Of a stretch of 64,000 bases of DNA, positions 1 to 11,132 are shown one piece after another. This stretch comes from Henckelia pumila (taxonomy: Eukaryota > Streptophyta > Magnoliopsida > Lamiales > Gesneriaceae). The notes below the pieces were generated by a model that was not told the origin of the DNA, did no database searches, and saw only the letters and a list, made by a program, of their open reading frames with translations. Made by a program: the position numbers and the translations under genes. The stretch's first letter is position 1; every line of letters starts with the position of its first letter. The stretch lies in the NCBI RefSeq assembly GCF_033568475.1, contig NC_133123.1, positions 16,292,622 to 16,356,621 on the forward strand, read 5' to 3'.

Positions 1-275
1 TCGACCAGGAAATCAAGAGTCTCCATCCGCTGCTCCTCAGTACATCGAAACTCCCGGAAACAAACTTCCATACGTCGTAGCCAGTTCCCCGCATCCTCTG
101 GTGACTCTCCTCCGACTAAACGCTTCGGACCCATCTGCATAAACCTATGCATGCTGAAACGCCTGCAATCATCATGGCGATGGTGATGACGGCCCCGACG
201 ATGCTCTCGATCGTCCTGATCACCCCAGCGTCCACCTATGCTGCCTTGACTACTCTCGTCACCATGACCCGCCAT
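1..275 (-). CDS. Ty3/gypsy gag, N-terminal part (runs off the window)
   Basis: An open frame starts at an ATG at 275 and runs off the left edge without a stop (about 91 codons). The N-terminus is rich in His, Arg and Asp. It then reads through segments such as GESPEDAGNWLRRMEV and FREFRCTEEQRMETLDF, the typical start of the retrotransposon gag domain that forms the particle shell. The frame lies just downstream, in transcription direction, of a tRNA-Met primer site and an LTR, so it is the first gene of an element whose pol lies outside the window. Family assignment is by sequence recognition; intactness cannot be judged. Confidence 0.8.
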   Translation of the reverse strand, partial: MAGHGDESSQGSIGGRWGDQDDREHRRGRHHHRHDDCRRFSMHRFMQMGPKRLVGGESPEDAGNWLRRMEVCFREFRCTEEQRMETLDFLV

Positions 276-337
276 CTACATGATGATTAAAGGTTAAACC
301 CAATTCCAACAATCTAGTTCCCAAGATTACTATGCAT

Positions 338-349
338 GCTCTGATACCA
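338..349 (-). promoter_or_regulatory. tRNA-Met primer-binding site of the gypsy element
   Basis: The minus strand reads TGGTATCAGAGC, complementary to the 3' end of plant initiator tRNA-Met. It lies four bases inside the LTR end at 354, where minus-strand cDNA synthesis is primed. The position between LTR and gag fixes the element's orientation as leftward. Confidence 0.9.
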
Positions 350-1418
350 TAAATGTAGTGACCCGCACCATGATCACCTACTAATCAGAAGCTTAAGTAT
401 GCATTTAACTTAATCAAATAAAATATCAGAAATAACAGCGGAAACTTAAACAATAATAAAAATATTGTTTACAACCATATCGAAATAAACCAGTGTATTA
501 ACTCAAATACAACTAAAACAAAAGCCTAGACAATAACCCTGCTGGTCCTCCATCGCCTAAGCTCTCCTGGAACCACCCGCATCATCCAGCCGCAGACCTG
601 CCCCATGGAATAGGGTGTCCAGATACAACAAAGTACGGGACGTGAGCATGATAAGCTCAGTAAGAGAGTATGAGTATACGGTGTTATGTGTGCATGTATG
701 CAAGTGAACTGGATACCAAGACTCTCAGGTCAAGAAACAAGCTCATAGACCGGGCCCAGGGTATATAGCACGCTGCACCGTTGCATCAGGAGGTGGCTCA
801 TATACCCAGTGGATAATGGTGACCTGATACTAGTACATGTGTCCAACCATAAGGTGACCTGACACAAGACTTACGTATCCAACCATCCACAAACTCGTAG
901 GGTGAGCGCCCTACTACAGGATACCTCTAAGGTAAAAGATCAATATGCTCATGTATGCAACATACAGTCATGACATGCTGTATATATAAAGGCATATAAA
1001 ACATGCAATCACATAATCCATGCAAACACATAATACATGCATACTCAATCTGGATATCTCGAATAATACTTCCGTACCTCATACACTAGGCAAGCTAGAC
1101 CAGCACTATGTCCAAGCCTACAGTCCGCACTACAATGCAAAGTACTCATGCATTACCACTTTATTCTAAAAGCCTTAACTACGCTATAGCATACTCCCTA
1201 TTTACTATAAGGAGCCAGAGCTATACCTGCGTCCGTCGTCAGCCCACTGATGACGATTGCCCCAGAACTTGGGCACTACTCCACCGTAACCCTGGAGCGC
1301 CTCGCCAACCTCTGGACCAAGCCTAGGAAGGCTAGAATCACCCCTAAAACACCTAGAATACTCTAAAACCGAAAGAGAAGATGTGAGATTGGTGTGAAAT
1401 TGTGGCCCTCGGAACCCC

Positions 1419-1426
1419 TATTTATA
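1419..1426 (-). promoter_or_regulatory. LTR TATA box
   Basis: TATAAATA on the minus strand within the LTR, followed by a GGGG stretch. It is placed as expected for the start of the genomic retrotransposon RNA about 30 bases further left. Confidence 0.6.
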
Positions 1427-1429
1427 GGC

Positions 1430-1615
1430 CACGATCGGAAGCTCCGATCTCCACCTGCAGCTACGTGTTCAATCCTCGAAGACACTTGGAACTGGACAAG
1501 GATCGGAAGCTCTGAACGGGGATCGGAAGCTCCGAACTGATCGGAAGCTCTGAACTGGTTCGGAAGCTCCGATCGAACCGCTTCTTCCGAACTGTTTCCG
1601 GGTGCTTCCGAACTG
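1430..1615. repeat. Minisatellite inside the LTR (gatcggaagctcyga units)
   Basis: At least six variants of a 13-16 base unit, gatcggaagctccga or ttcggaagctccga, recur between 1430 and 1615 with spacers of 1-20 bases. The unit is partly palindromic (gaagcttc-like). It lies in the U3/R part of the LTR. Confidence 0.75.
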
Positions 1616-1871
1616 GTTTTGAACCCCCGGGACCTACCCTACCATTTTCGGACGTTTCGAATCTGATTTTCCACTTATTTTAACCAAATAAGGACTCCTT
1701 AAACATGTTTTGACACTTTTAAAATTATATGTCATTTTCTAACATGTTTAAAATCACCTAATCTTGTAAAATGGAACCGGGCTACTACAGTGCCTCCACG
1801 AGTAAATACATATCCGATTTGGGAACGTGCTTTATGTGGATCAGATAAGTATCCAGCATCAGCATAACCAA

Positions 1872-2717
1872 TTATACTTTTATTGGTATCTTTTGAGTAC
1901 AAAAATCCCAAATCTGTCGTTCCTCATAGATAACGGAATATATGTTAATTCCGTTCCAGTGCCTCTTTGTTGGATATGAGCTGAATCTTGCCAATAAATT
2001 TACAGCAAAAGATATATCTGGTCTAGTACAATTTTCAAGATACATAAGGACACCAATGACACTTAGATATGGTACTTCTGGACAAAGAATAACTTCATCA
2101 TCTTCACATGGACGAAATGGATATTTTTCTATGTTTAATGATCTAACAACCATTTGAGTACTTAAATGATTTTATTTATCTATATTAAAATGTTTAAGGA
2201 TCTTTTGTGTATAATTTGACTGGTGAACAAAAATTTCACATTCTTTTTGTTCAATTTGCAAACCCAGACAATACTTGGTTTTTCAGAGGTCCTTTATTTC
2301 GAATTCTTCCTTCAAGTACATCATAGCTTCTTGAATTTCCTTATTCGTTGCAATGATGTTTAAATCATCAACATATACAACAATAATTACACATTCGGAT
2401 GTTGTTTTCTTGATAAAAACACAAGGGCATATTGGATCATTTACATATCCCTTTTTCATCAAGTGTTCACTTAGCGGATTATACCACATTCGATCGGATT
2501 TCTTTAACCCATATAATGATCTTTGCAATTTCACAGAATAAAATTCTTTGGATTTTGAACTTCGTGCTTTAGGCATCTTAAATCTTTCAGGAATTTTCAT
2601 GTATATATTACTATCAAGTGATCTGTATAAGTAACCTATAACAACATCCATAAGACGCATTTTCAAATTTTCAAACACTGACAAAATAATCAAATACCGA
2701 AACGTAATTGCATCCAT
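1872..2717 (-). pseudogene. Copia reverse transcriptase and start of RNase H (broken)
   Basis: The 2717-2283 frame carries the RT segment RSLYGLKKSDRMWYNPLSEH and the active-site motif YVDDL (usually YVDDM or YVDDI in copia). The 2153-1872 frame carries VPYLSVIGVLMYLENCTRPD and NLLARFSSYPTKRHW, the conserved stretch after the RT palm. A frame break separates the two parts. The translation then loses similarity near 1920, shortly before the gypsy LTR. Not functional. Confidence 0.8.
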
Positions 2718-3191
2718 AACGAAAGAATACGTTTCTTCATAATCAATTCCAGGCCTTTGAGAAAAAAAACCTTGTACAACAAGTCGAGCTTTATATATTA
2801 CTATTTCATTTTTCTTATTCCTCTTTCGAATAAAAACCCATTTATATCCAACAGGTTTTACACCTTCAGGTGTAATGACTATAAGTCAAAAACATTACGT
2901 TTATTTAGTGAATCTAATTCAACCTGGATGACATCTTTCCATTTTACCCAATCATGTCGAGTTTTACATTCACCAAAAGATTTTGGTTCATGATCTTCAT
3001 TCTCATGTATGATGTCACATGCCACATTGTAAGAAAATAGCTCATCAATTTCTTCTAAATCTTTTTGGTTCCATATTTTTCCAGTATTATTATAATTGAT
3101 AGATATTTCACGATTTTCGTCAGTTTATGGTTTTGACAGAACATTTTCATCATCATGTGTTTCTTCTGGAACACCATTCACTATTTTGTGA

Positions 3192-4391
3192 TCATTGTGT
3201 TTCTCTATGCATTTTATTTTTCGAGGTTTTTTTATCCTTAGAACCTACTGGTCTTCCACGTTTCAAGCGTTTTATGACATAATTAGTGTCTTCAATTTGT
3301 TTCTTTGGAATTTCAATTCGAGCAGGGGAATTTATAGCAGTTATATATGATTTTGTTACCCCTTTTGTGTCTGCAAATGGATCTGAAATTTGATTTGTTA
3401 TTCTTTGCAAGTGCACAATTTGTTGTACATCTTTCTCACATTGTTTAGTTCTTGGATCCAAATGTAACAATGATGGTACATACCATGTAATTACTTTTTC
3501 GATGTGTTTTTTTTCTCCCCCTAAAATTGGGAATATTTTTTCGTTGAAATGACAATCAGCAAAACGTGCTGTAAGCACATCGCCTGTCTGAGGCTTAAGA
3601 TATCGAATGATTGATGGGCTATCATAACCGATATAAATACCGATATTTCTTTGAGGACCCATTTTTGATCGTTGAGGTGGTGCAATTGGCACATATATCA
3701 TACATCCAAAAATTCTCAGATGAGAAATGTCTGGTTCTTTACCAAATGCAAGCTGCAATGGGGAGTATTTATGATATGCACTTGGTCTGATATGAATTAA
3801 TGCAGCATCATGTAAAATTACATGTCCCCATATAGAAATAGGGAGTTTTGTTTTCATAACCATTGGTCTAGCAATCAGTTGTAGACTTTTAATCAATGAT
3901 TCAGCTAATCCAATTTGTGTATGTACATGAGCAACATGATGTTTAACAGTGATTCCCATTGACACACAATAGTCATTGAAAGTTTGGGAAGTAAATTCTC
4001 CAGCATTATCAAGTCTTATTTTCTTGATTGTATAATCGGGAAATTGATTCCGCAATTTTATTATTTGAGCCATTAATCTTAAAAATGCCACATTCCGAGT
4101 TGACAATAAGCATACATATGATCATCTGCTATAGGCATCGATCAATACCATAAAGTATCGAAATGGTCCACATGGTGGATGAATTGGCCCACAAATATCA
4201 CCCTGAATACGTTCAAGAAACATGGATGATTCAGTTTGGATTTTAGCTGGTGATGGACTTATAATAAATTTTTCAAGAGAATATGTTTTACATTGAAACT
4301 TATTATTCTGAAATATCTTCTGGTCTTTCAGTGGATGACCATGTGTATTTTCTATAATCCTTCGCATCATTATTGAACGAGGATGTCCCAA
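3192..4391 (-). pseudogene. Copia integrase with GAG-pre-integrase domain (broken)
   Basis: The 4391-4122 frame has the pre-integrase segment MGHPRSIMMRRII and the first catalytic Asp in VLIDAYSR. The 4106-3192 frame supplies the second Asp (IRLDNAGEFTS) and the Glu (IGLAESL) of the DDE core, then the conserved GKEPDISHLRIFGC region. Its C-terminus contains a GRPVGSKDKK AT-hook-like motif. A frame break lies between 4106 and 4122. Confidence 0.85.
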
Positions 4392-5213
4392 TCGATCATG
4401 TCAATTGGTTAATATTGAAGAATTATTAACCACCATATTTGATTCAATTAGGCTTATATGCATATAATGCAATCCAGTAGGGAGCATTGGTAGTTTTTCA
4501 ACTACATATTGCTTTCCTGATTGATATGTGGTAATACACATATATTTCTGATTTTTTTTCAGTTATTGTCTCAGTATCATACCCATGAGAATATATGTCA
4601 TTAAAACTCAACAAATTTCTTTTCGATTGTGTTAATGGAAGAACGATGAGTACAAGCATGTTTAAAAATAAAAAAAAAATGTGTGGTGGATAATCACCGA
4701 TAAATACAAGACTTGTGAATATGATGATCATAATAGTTATAAAAAATAGCCTTGAAATGCCATCTTCTTCTTCTTCGAAAATTGGAGGAGAAATAATTAT
4801 GAGAGAAAGAGTGAATTTTGGTGTGATTGAAATGTGTTTGAGTGATCATATTTATAAGGCAAAAACTAGCTGTTTATTACCGTTTGTGACCGTTGGGAGT
4901 AAAAAAAATTGATTATGTGTTAAATAAAAATTTATGATAATCATAATTAAATAATTATGTATATCACATCACATTATTATAATGAGGTGTCATAGACTAC
5001 TTTTATATAATAATGTGAAATCATACAAATATAGTTGCTATATATATACACAATAAAATATATAAGTAGTAATGTATAATTATATCACGTTTATATAATA
5101 ACATGAAATTATACAAATATAATTAATATATTATAATATATACACAATAATAATTCATAAACATAAAAAATTGCGTTAAGTAAATGTATGATTAAATCAT
5201 AATATTTTATTTA

Positions 5214-5385
5214 GAACAACCGACAGAGCCACACTATCGTCTAAATAAAATATATGATTTACTATGTTTGATGCGATGAAGTAAATGTTAGATGCGATAA
5301 AATAAATGTTAGTGTTAAACTATATATTTCATTTAGAACAACCGGCAGAGCCACACTATTGTCTAAACAAAATATATAATTTAAT
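5214..5385. repeat. Direct repeat in the copia leader region
   Basis: The segment gaacaaccgacagagccac at 5214 recurs at 5335 with single-base changes, each followed by actatygtctaaayaaaatat. The copies lie about 120 bases apart in otherwise AT-rich sequence between the LTR and the remaining pol, and look like a local duplication. Confidence 0.7.
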
Positions 5386-5454
5386 TATAATTAGATATTA
5401 ATATATATATATATATAATAATAATAAATAAACAGTAAAATAAATATTTTTACT

Positions 5455-5731
5455 TGTTGAATATTTTTGCCTTTCCTTGAGATTTAGAGATTAAAAATTA
5501 TAGAGAACCTTCGAGAGATCGTGCTGATGACGTGTTGCGAAAAAGTAAAAATTTGTGGTAAAAAGTAAAAACTCCAAAACTCAAAATATATCAAACACCA
5601 CACTTTATAATTCTTCTCTCTTCAATTGTATCTCATTTCACAAATTGAGATGCCTATTTATAGAATCTTATTTGAGAACACTCCAAATACACATTTATTA
5701 TTACACATCATCACACATTTATTTTTCAACA
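5455..5731 (-). repeat. Probable copia 5' LTR (277 bp)
   Basis: The segment is bounded by TGTTGAA and TTCAACA. On the minus strand it has a TATA box (tctataaatagg near 5660-5650), then a purine-rich transcript start region and the block acgtcatcagcacgatctc. No convincing tRNA-complementary PBS follows at 5454, so the boundary is a proposal based on the terminal inverted repeat and promoter. Confidence 0.5.
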
Positions 5732-5947
5732 ACTCCAACCACTATATTTAACACACACAATTATTGTAACAATAATCAATTTGAGTGATTTTGGTGTTTT
5801 TTCATTTTTTATCATCAAGTTTTCTTCAAGGTACATATTTTTCTCATTCTTTATTAACAATTTTTTTAGCAATTTATCAACAAGTTTTTGTTGTTTGGTA
5901 TCAAATTTTTTATATTTATGATTGATCATGTGTTGCTTTCGGTATAT

Positions 5948-7611
5948 TGTCACGCCCCGAGACCGAGACGTGCCACCGGCGTTATTTCAAATTCACACAA
6001 ATTATAAAACAACCAGCCTCATAGTACAGTATAAACCAAACCTGTCTATTATCATAAATAAATTCCAAAACAACGTCTTTACAACTCAATAAAATCCAAA
6101 ATAGCAAAACGACCGTGGAAGCGTCTAAAAACTTAACAACGAAATATTAATGCAAAAATCCCAAAATAAACGTAACGAAATTAAATCTTAATATTCTTCT
6201 ATCACCATCCCCAAAACATATCTTGTTCACGATCTTCTAAATCATCAACTTCATCATCTGGAAGGGGAAAAGTAAGGGGTGAGTGTTTTGGAAAACACTC
6301 AGCAAGTGGGGACCGATCGATCATACCAAAATATATACATATATATATTTATTTCAAAAACTCATAGCATAATTCAAAGCGTAAACATTTCATATCATGT
6401 CTCAACATAGCATAGCATAAATAACATCATAACATATTTGACATGACATAACATAATCTTTGACAAGAAACTGAAATTCCTCTCATTATTCGTGGCTAAC
6501 TGATCAGTCCCCTATATGTAATCCCTCTAAGGGGTGAGGTCATAGAACGGTTATTATACCCACCGTATCAGGGCCATAACATAACATGGTTCGGAAATTC
6601 CCTTTCCACTCCTAATTCGATTCATAACAGTGTCAAAACATTTTTTTTAGCAAAGCATTATCATGAACAATATTAAATAGCAAAATTCCAATGATTAACA
6701 TGAGCGATCGAATTTTAAATCATACATATAATTTTAAAGCATAAGCCCACTTACAGTTATAATTTGCGAGATCAAATACTGTATTATATGCGAAGCTTTG
6801 GGCGAAAAACTTCAACAGCGAAACTTGAAATTTCCGATTTGCTTCTTTGGGAATTGGCAGGCTAGTGGACCAAATTCTTAATAATAAATTCTCCCAATTT
6901 CCTAATCAAAAATCACGTGTGAGTGGGGTAAAAGAATTGTTCCACATCTTTGCACCAAACACAACCACTATCTTCTCGAAACTTTTGAAAGTTTGGTGAC
7001 TCACCTTGAATCGAGACTGGCCAAATAAGATCGGACAAAACTTGAGCAGTTTCCTTCTCCTAAATCCTCAGTCTTACCCTTCGAAAACAAGGAGAGAATC
7101 AGTAAAAATATTGAGCCACCATTTTCGAAACTGGGCAGAGAAGAGAATCACCTTACCGACTCGAGTTGTTCCAGATGTGTATCAACTTCGACAGCGGTAG
7201 AACCTTGAAAATTCAGCAGCTATGACGTTCGAATTTCCAGCAACTACAGCGTTCGACTTCGAGCAGTCTCGATGTGAAACTGTTCAGACACTATGGCTCG
7301 AGAACTTTCAGCCACGGGTAAAATTTTTGAGAGACTGGGAGGTTTCGGGAGGTGTATAGCCGAGAGAAAAAGTGCTGAAGAGAGTTTGTTCTTGCACTTA
7401 AATAGGAGGCTCACTTTTGGCCTTAATCCCGAGTCTTGAGGGAGAGAAAATTTTGTTTCCATAAGCTTTGATTCGGTTGCTGCCAATACACGATTTGTGT
7501 CCAAAATTTCTGATATTATCGAGCATTCACGAGAAGGTAAGATGTTTGTTTCCATGTAGTGAGTTATTCATTGGTGATAAATAACTTGGGGGCCAAGTAT
7601 CGGGTTTTACA
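5948..7611 (-). repeat. Solo LTR, gypsy type (1664 bp)
   Basis: The block starts tgtcacgccccgagaccg and ends tatcgggttttaca, giving TG...CA borders. On the minus strand a TATA-like ctatttaag lies near 7409-7400. Neither a PBS nor coding sequence lies next to it. The flanks are tatat (5943-5947) and tagat (7612-7616), a 5-bp target-site duplication with one mismatch. These traits fit a solo LTR left by recombination between two LTRs. Confidence 0.7.
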
Positions 7612-7799
7612 TAGATAATATTGTTTCTTATAGTCTTCATCTTTCAATCATTAGCTTTTTCCTTTCCTCTTTTCTAATTTATTCGTCTATGTTAATGCTT
7701 TTCAATAATAGTGAACCATCTTAAATCTTAATATAACAAGCAGTAGCACTCAAATTTTAGTTTGTTCAAGCTAAAAAGAATTCAATTTTACTTTTTCAT
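7612..7799. other. Short AT-rich spacer, nothing recognised
   Basis: About 190 bases between the solo LTR and the target-site duplication of the next element. No ORF, repeat or RNA gene was recognised. Confidence 0.5.
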
Positions 7800-7896
7800 A
7801 TATTTTAAGGGCAACTTGTAGATAACTCTCTAAATCAAACATAACTTTCAATTTACTCCCTATATTTATCTTTCCGAAAATGCCCTTGTCGTTATT

Positions 7897-9303
7897 TTAA
7901 TCATTATTATTTTTTGAATTATCAAATGTGGAATCGGATTCAAAATCTGATTCACTTGATTCATCAAGATAATAAATATTTTCATCGTCGGATAAAAATT
8001 CAATTGTTTCTACGGGATAGAATCCAATAGTATATATTTCTTCAAGAAGTTTAATTTTATTTTTCTTTTCGTTTCGTTTTGGACATTCATTCGCATAATG
8101 TCCTTCTTCATTGCACAACCAACATGTGCAATTCTTTCCTTTACCCTTTGGGCAAGGTGGTTTTTTGTTATCAAACTTTTTATAAAATTTTCTTTTATAA
8201 GGTTTTCTGAAGAAATTATTTTTAAATTTCTTTTTCTTATAGGGAATAAATTTCTTATTAAAAGTTTTATAAGGTTTATTAAATTTATTCTGTTTCTGTC
8301 GTTTTAAATATTTGTGTGACATGTTTGTTTTGCAACCGTATTCTTTTACTGTGAATTCCATTTTATCACAACAAAGTTTATTGTTTTGTTTGTAGAATTT
8401 AGAGATTCTTTTATTTAGTGTTACTTAATGACATTTCTTTGTTATTATGTATTTGATGAATTTAATAGCTCCTTCTAAAGTTTTAGCATAAGGACTAGTT
8501 AAGAATTCATCTTTACTGTGTATAGGTATATTAGGTATCTTATTAAAGATACTTAGTTTATAATGTTCCTTTTTATCAGCATCTATTAATTGATAATAGT
8601 TTGTTTCATAATCACAAATAAATTCTTCTAAGTAACATAAATTGCATAATTTAATATTATCTAATATAAAGATTGCTCTATTTTGTTCTATATTCTTAGC
8701 TACCAAATTAGCATCATTATTAGAAACTCCTAAAAATTCTTGGTACAAGGCATCAACAAATAGTTCGAAATATCGATGTCCTGTCATTCCTTGTGGTAGA
8801 TTAGTAATTACTAGGTTTTCAGCCCAAGTTCTTACTGCTCCTACCAGTGTCATTTTTATCATCCCATGAGTTAAAACTTGAATATTCTCACTTTTGTCTA
8901 ATAATGGTGTTAATTGAATTTGTACTGATAGTTCATTTGTCCAATGATCTATCTTTGATTTTCTTTCTTTGGCTGTTGAACAACCTAAATCTAAGATATT
9001 TTGTTTCACAAATCCTGATGTTTTTGATTCTCTAAGAATATCTCTAACATCTTTATAAGATCCAGAGTATTGGTCTCTGTTATATTTAAATTCTTTATCA
9101 TCACTTCCACCACTACCTTCTACATTCGTTCGTAGATTTAGTCGTGGTCTAGAATCATCTTCAGATTCTGATTCTGAAATATCCATATCTCTGTATTGTT
9201 CTGAGTCCTGATGTGAATGATATAATTCTTCTGTATTTACTCCTATTTGTTCAAAATCAGATGAGTCGGTTTCACTAAACATCTTCATACTTATGTTTGC
9301 CAT
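7897..9303 (-). pseudogene. Pararetrovirus coat protein (one in-frame stop)
   Basis: The reading frame runs from ATG 9303 to a stop at 7897, about 468 codons, close to the size of known caulimovirus coat proteins. The N-terminus is acidic. The central part contains the conserved capsid segment around GAVRTWAENL. The C-terminal part is very Lys-rich and ends in the zinc knuckle CWLCNEEGHYANEC, followed by an acidic tail. A single in-frame stop at 8427-8425 splits it; the frame is unchanged across it. A longer frame can be drawn from a TTG at 9333, but the ATG at 9303 is the plausible start. It overlaps the VAP-like gene by 29 bases. Confidence 0.85.
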
Positions 9304-9568
9304 AACTAAGGGGATTTCTATACCATGATTCAATTTTGAATGGTGGTTCTTCTTCCATTTTTCTTTTTCCTTTATCTATTGGAAGAACTTCCTTAAGATA
9401 GTTTAATATTTCATTACTATGTATTTCTTGTTCAATTATTAATCTAGTCGTTGCTAAATCAATATATTCTTTGAAATTCTTCTCTAATTCTTGTATTGAT
9501 AGATTGATCTTATTAATATTATTTTCTAAATCTCCTAGATCTTTTTCTAATTTTATTAAGGACGTCAT
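9275..9568 (-). CDS. Virion-associated-protein-like ORF of the pararetrovirus
   Basis: An intact 97-codon ORF. The first half is predicted coiled coil (leucine and isoleucine heptads around LEKDLGDLENNINKINLSIQ), the second half is basic. Small coiled-coil DNA-binding VAPs sit between MP and CP in caulimoviruses, and this matches in size and place. Its ATG overlaps the MP stop (ATGA), and it overlaps CP at its end, consistent with translation from a polycistronic RNA. Identity is inferred from position and coiled coil rather than from a diagnostic motif. Confidence 0.65.
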   Translation of the reverse strand: MTSLIKLEKDLGDLENNINKINLSIQELEKNFKEYIDLATTRLIIEQEIHSNEILNYLKEVLPIDKGKRKMEEEPPFKIESWYRNPLSYGKHKYEDV

Positions 9569-10515
9569 TGCGATGAGGTTGACTCATTAACAATAGCTTG
9601 TTTAATTTTAAGAATATTTTGATTCATGGTTCCATTCTTATCAAGAATATCTTCATCATTTCTAGCAAATGATAATGATCTTCTTGGTACAGACTGTTTT
9701 GTGATTTGGAGGTCATCTGAACTCCATCTTTTATAGGGATTTATTTTTTCAATAAATGCTTTTCGAGGGTGTTCAATTCTTGTAATATTTTCAAACATTC
9801 TTTCAACAGAAATAGTTGGTTTTGTTGAAATTATTCCTGTTTGAGAATTATTACTTATTGCTAAACCGACAACATAGTTTATATTGATCGGATGGTTTCC
9901 TGTTAACATAAGATTATTTCTATAAAAGTAATAATCTAATGTTAAAACGTCATTTATGTTTTTATCAAAAAGAGATATATTATATTGTGGATAAATACAA
10001 AATTTCATCTTTTTGTAACATAAATTTCCTTCAATTTATTCAAGGATAGAATCCTCGAAATTACGTATTCTTTTGTCACGAACTGTTATTTCAATTGGTG
10101 TATCTATTCCTTCTCGGTAGTGAGCTGATATTATTATTTCAATTCCTCCGATATGAACATATTTCAGTTCAGATCGTTCTTTTTCACTGGCTTTTGCCAT
10201 GATGGTATTAATATCTTGAGTTGTTAATAACTTCAGAGTATTAGACCTTGATTCGTTATTTATTTTACAAGATCGTTCTTTTGTACGAATCGAATAATAA
10301 ATTAAATTTTTTCTGGGATTAATAAAATTTGAAATCTTACTTAGTGTTCCTGGTTGGTCTATTAGATTTGTTTTTGAATTAGAAAACTCTGTTTTCTGTA
10401 TTTCAGCAAACTTACTTTGATTGAATATAATATTCAAATTATACTCTTGGTTTTCTTCAGATTCTTCAGATTCATCGACCAGATTGTTTTGATTTGAAAT
10501 TGTTACTTCTGTCAT
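9565..10515 (-). pseudogene. Pararetrovirus movement protein (one in-frame stop)
   Basis: The frame from ATG 10515 to stop 9565 spans 316 codons, about the size of the caulimovirus cell-to-cell movement protein. It carries the 30K-superfamily core: KYVHIGGIEIIISAH, then GIDTPIEI and a D-R pair, and after the break YRNNLMLTGNHPININYV. One in-frame TAA at 10038-10036 interrupts it without changing frame. Known role of the family: tubule formation at plasmodesmata. The stop makes the integrated copy non-functional as read. Confidence 0.85.
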
Positions 10516-10516
10516 T

Positions 10517-10729
10517 TTAACAGATGATAGAACTTCTTAATTTTTTTAAGGCTATTAAAAGTATTTTTGTTGAATTTATCTGTTCTAATAAATTCTGAAA
10601 ATCTTCGAAACTATCAATTGAAGATTGACAATTTTTAAGATGTTTCAAATTGTTTTCACAATTTTCTATATCAAAATTTATATTTTGAGAATATAAATTA
10701 AAGATATTCATTTTTGTATTTTCATACAT
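10517..10729 (-). CDS. Small viral ORF of 70 codons just upstream of MP
   Basis: Intact ORF from ATG 10729, ending one base before the MP ATG. The product is Asn-, Leu- and Ile-rich with a helical middle (ENCENNLKHLKNCQSSI). No recognised family. Its tight spacing to MP suggests a translated member of the viral gene chain. Confidence 0.5.
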   Translation of the reverse strand: MYENTKMNIFNLYSQNINFDIENCENNLKHLKNCQSSIDSFEDFQNLLEQINSTKILLIALKKLRSSIIC

Positions 10730-10749
10730 TTTCCATTTAGTAAAAATTG

Positions 10750-10857
10750 TTACTTTTTATTATTTTGTTGATCGGATTTCGATAACAAAGTTTGTTCTTT
10801 TTCATAACATATTGTTATGTCTTCAATTTCATCGTTTTCAGAAATTTGAATTATCAT
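10750..10857 (-). CDS. Small viral ORF of 35 codons
   Basis: ATG at 10857, stop at 10752-10750. It begins three bases after the stop of the preceding 52-codon ORF. The product is acidic at first, then basic. No known family. Reported because of the compact head-to-tail arrangement; it could be a leader ORF with no protein role. Confidence 0.35.
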   Translation of the reverse strand: MIIQISENDEIEDITICYEKEQTLLSKSDQQNNKK

Positions 10858-10860
10858 TTT

Positions 10861-11019
10861 TCAGTTGCTTGAAAAATGTTCTTTTTTATGATTTTTGAAA
10901 TAAAAGGTTTGGAGATCTTTTATTTTATTCCATAATTGATCTATTTGACGTAAATCTTTTAGTAAGATTATTTTATCAAATAAATTTTTAATCTCAATAT
11001 CTAAAGTTAATCCAGGCAT
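10861..11019 (-). CDS. Small viral ORF of 52 codons after the primer site
   Basis: ATG at 11019, stop at 10863-10861. It is the first ORF downstream of the primer site, 16 bases from it, where caulimoviruses place the non-essential ORF VII. The product looks helical and basic (DLRQIDQLWNKIKDLQTF). Function unknown. Confidence 0.45.
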   Translation of the reverse strand: MPGLTLDIEIKNLFDKIILLKDLRQIDQLWNKIKDLQTFYFKNHKKEHFSSN

Positions 11020-11035
11020 TAATAATCAGTTTTAA

Positions 11036-11047
11036 GCTCTGATACCA
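11036..11047 (-). promoter_or_regulatory. Pararetrovirus tRNA-Met primer-binding site (genome position 1)
   Basis: The minus strand reads TGGTATCAGAGC, the hallmark primer site of Caulimoviridae for minus-strand DNA synthesis from initiator tRNA-Met. By convention it marks the start of the circular genome. There is no LTR beside it, which separates it from the gypsy PBS at 338. Confidence 0.92.
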
Positions 11048-11087
11048 GGTTGCGGAATTTTCTTCAAATTCTTATGAATTTTCTTAT

Positions 11088-11132
11088 TCATGGATTTACA
11101 GATCTGATTCATGGATTTACAGATCTGATTCA
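11088..11132. repeat. Tandem duplication in the viral leader
   Basis: The unit catggatttacagatctgatt occurs twice in a row, just upstream of the primer site in transcription direction. It falls at the end of the 68-codon leader ORF. It may be part of the leader fold or a copying slip. Confidence 0.8.

Larger units (their letters stand above)
354..1789 (-). repeat. 5' LTR of the Ty3/gypsy element
   Basis: A 1436-bp LTR bounded by TGTAGT...ACTACA (plus strand starts tgtagtgacccg and ends cgggctactaca). Read on the minus strand, a TATA box (TATAAATA) lies at 1426-1419, so R and U5 lie toward 354. The PBS follows directly after the LTR. The U3/R part holds a minisatellite built on gatcggaagctc. 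The right edge abuts copia coding sequence at 1790, consistent with insertion into that element. The partner LTR and the target-site duplication are outside the window. Confidence 0.85.
1790..5731 (-). mobile_element. Decayed Ty1/copia retrotransposon
   Basis: Read leftward from a probable 5' LTR at 5731-5455, the element shows GAG-pre-integrase, integrase and reverse-transcriptase/RNase H segments in copia order. Most of gag and protease is missing: only about 1 kb of non-coding AT-rich sequence separates the LTR from the pre-integrase domain. Several frame breaks and stops interrupt pol. The element is cut at 1790 by the gypsy LTR, and the rest presumably continues beyond it. Confidence 0.8.

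Noticed and set aside
1108-1326. Plus-strand 72-codon frame
   Set aside because: It lies wholly inside the gypsy LTR, has no known domain and no coding character; chance frame.
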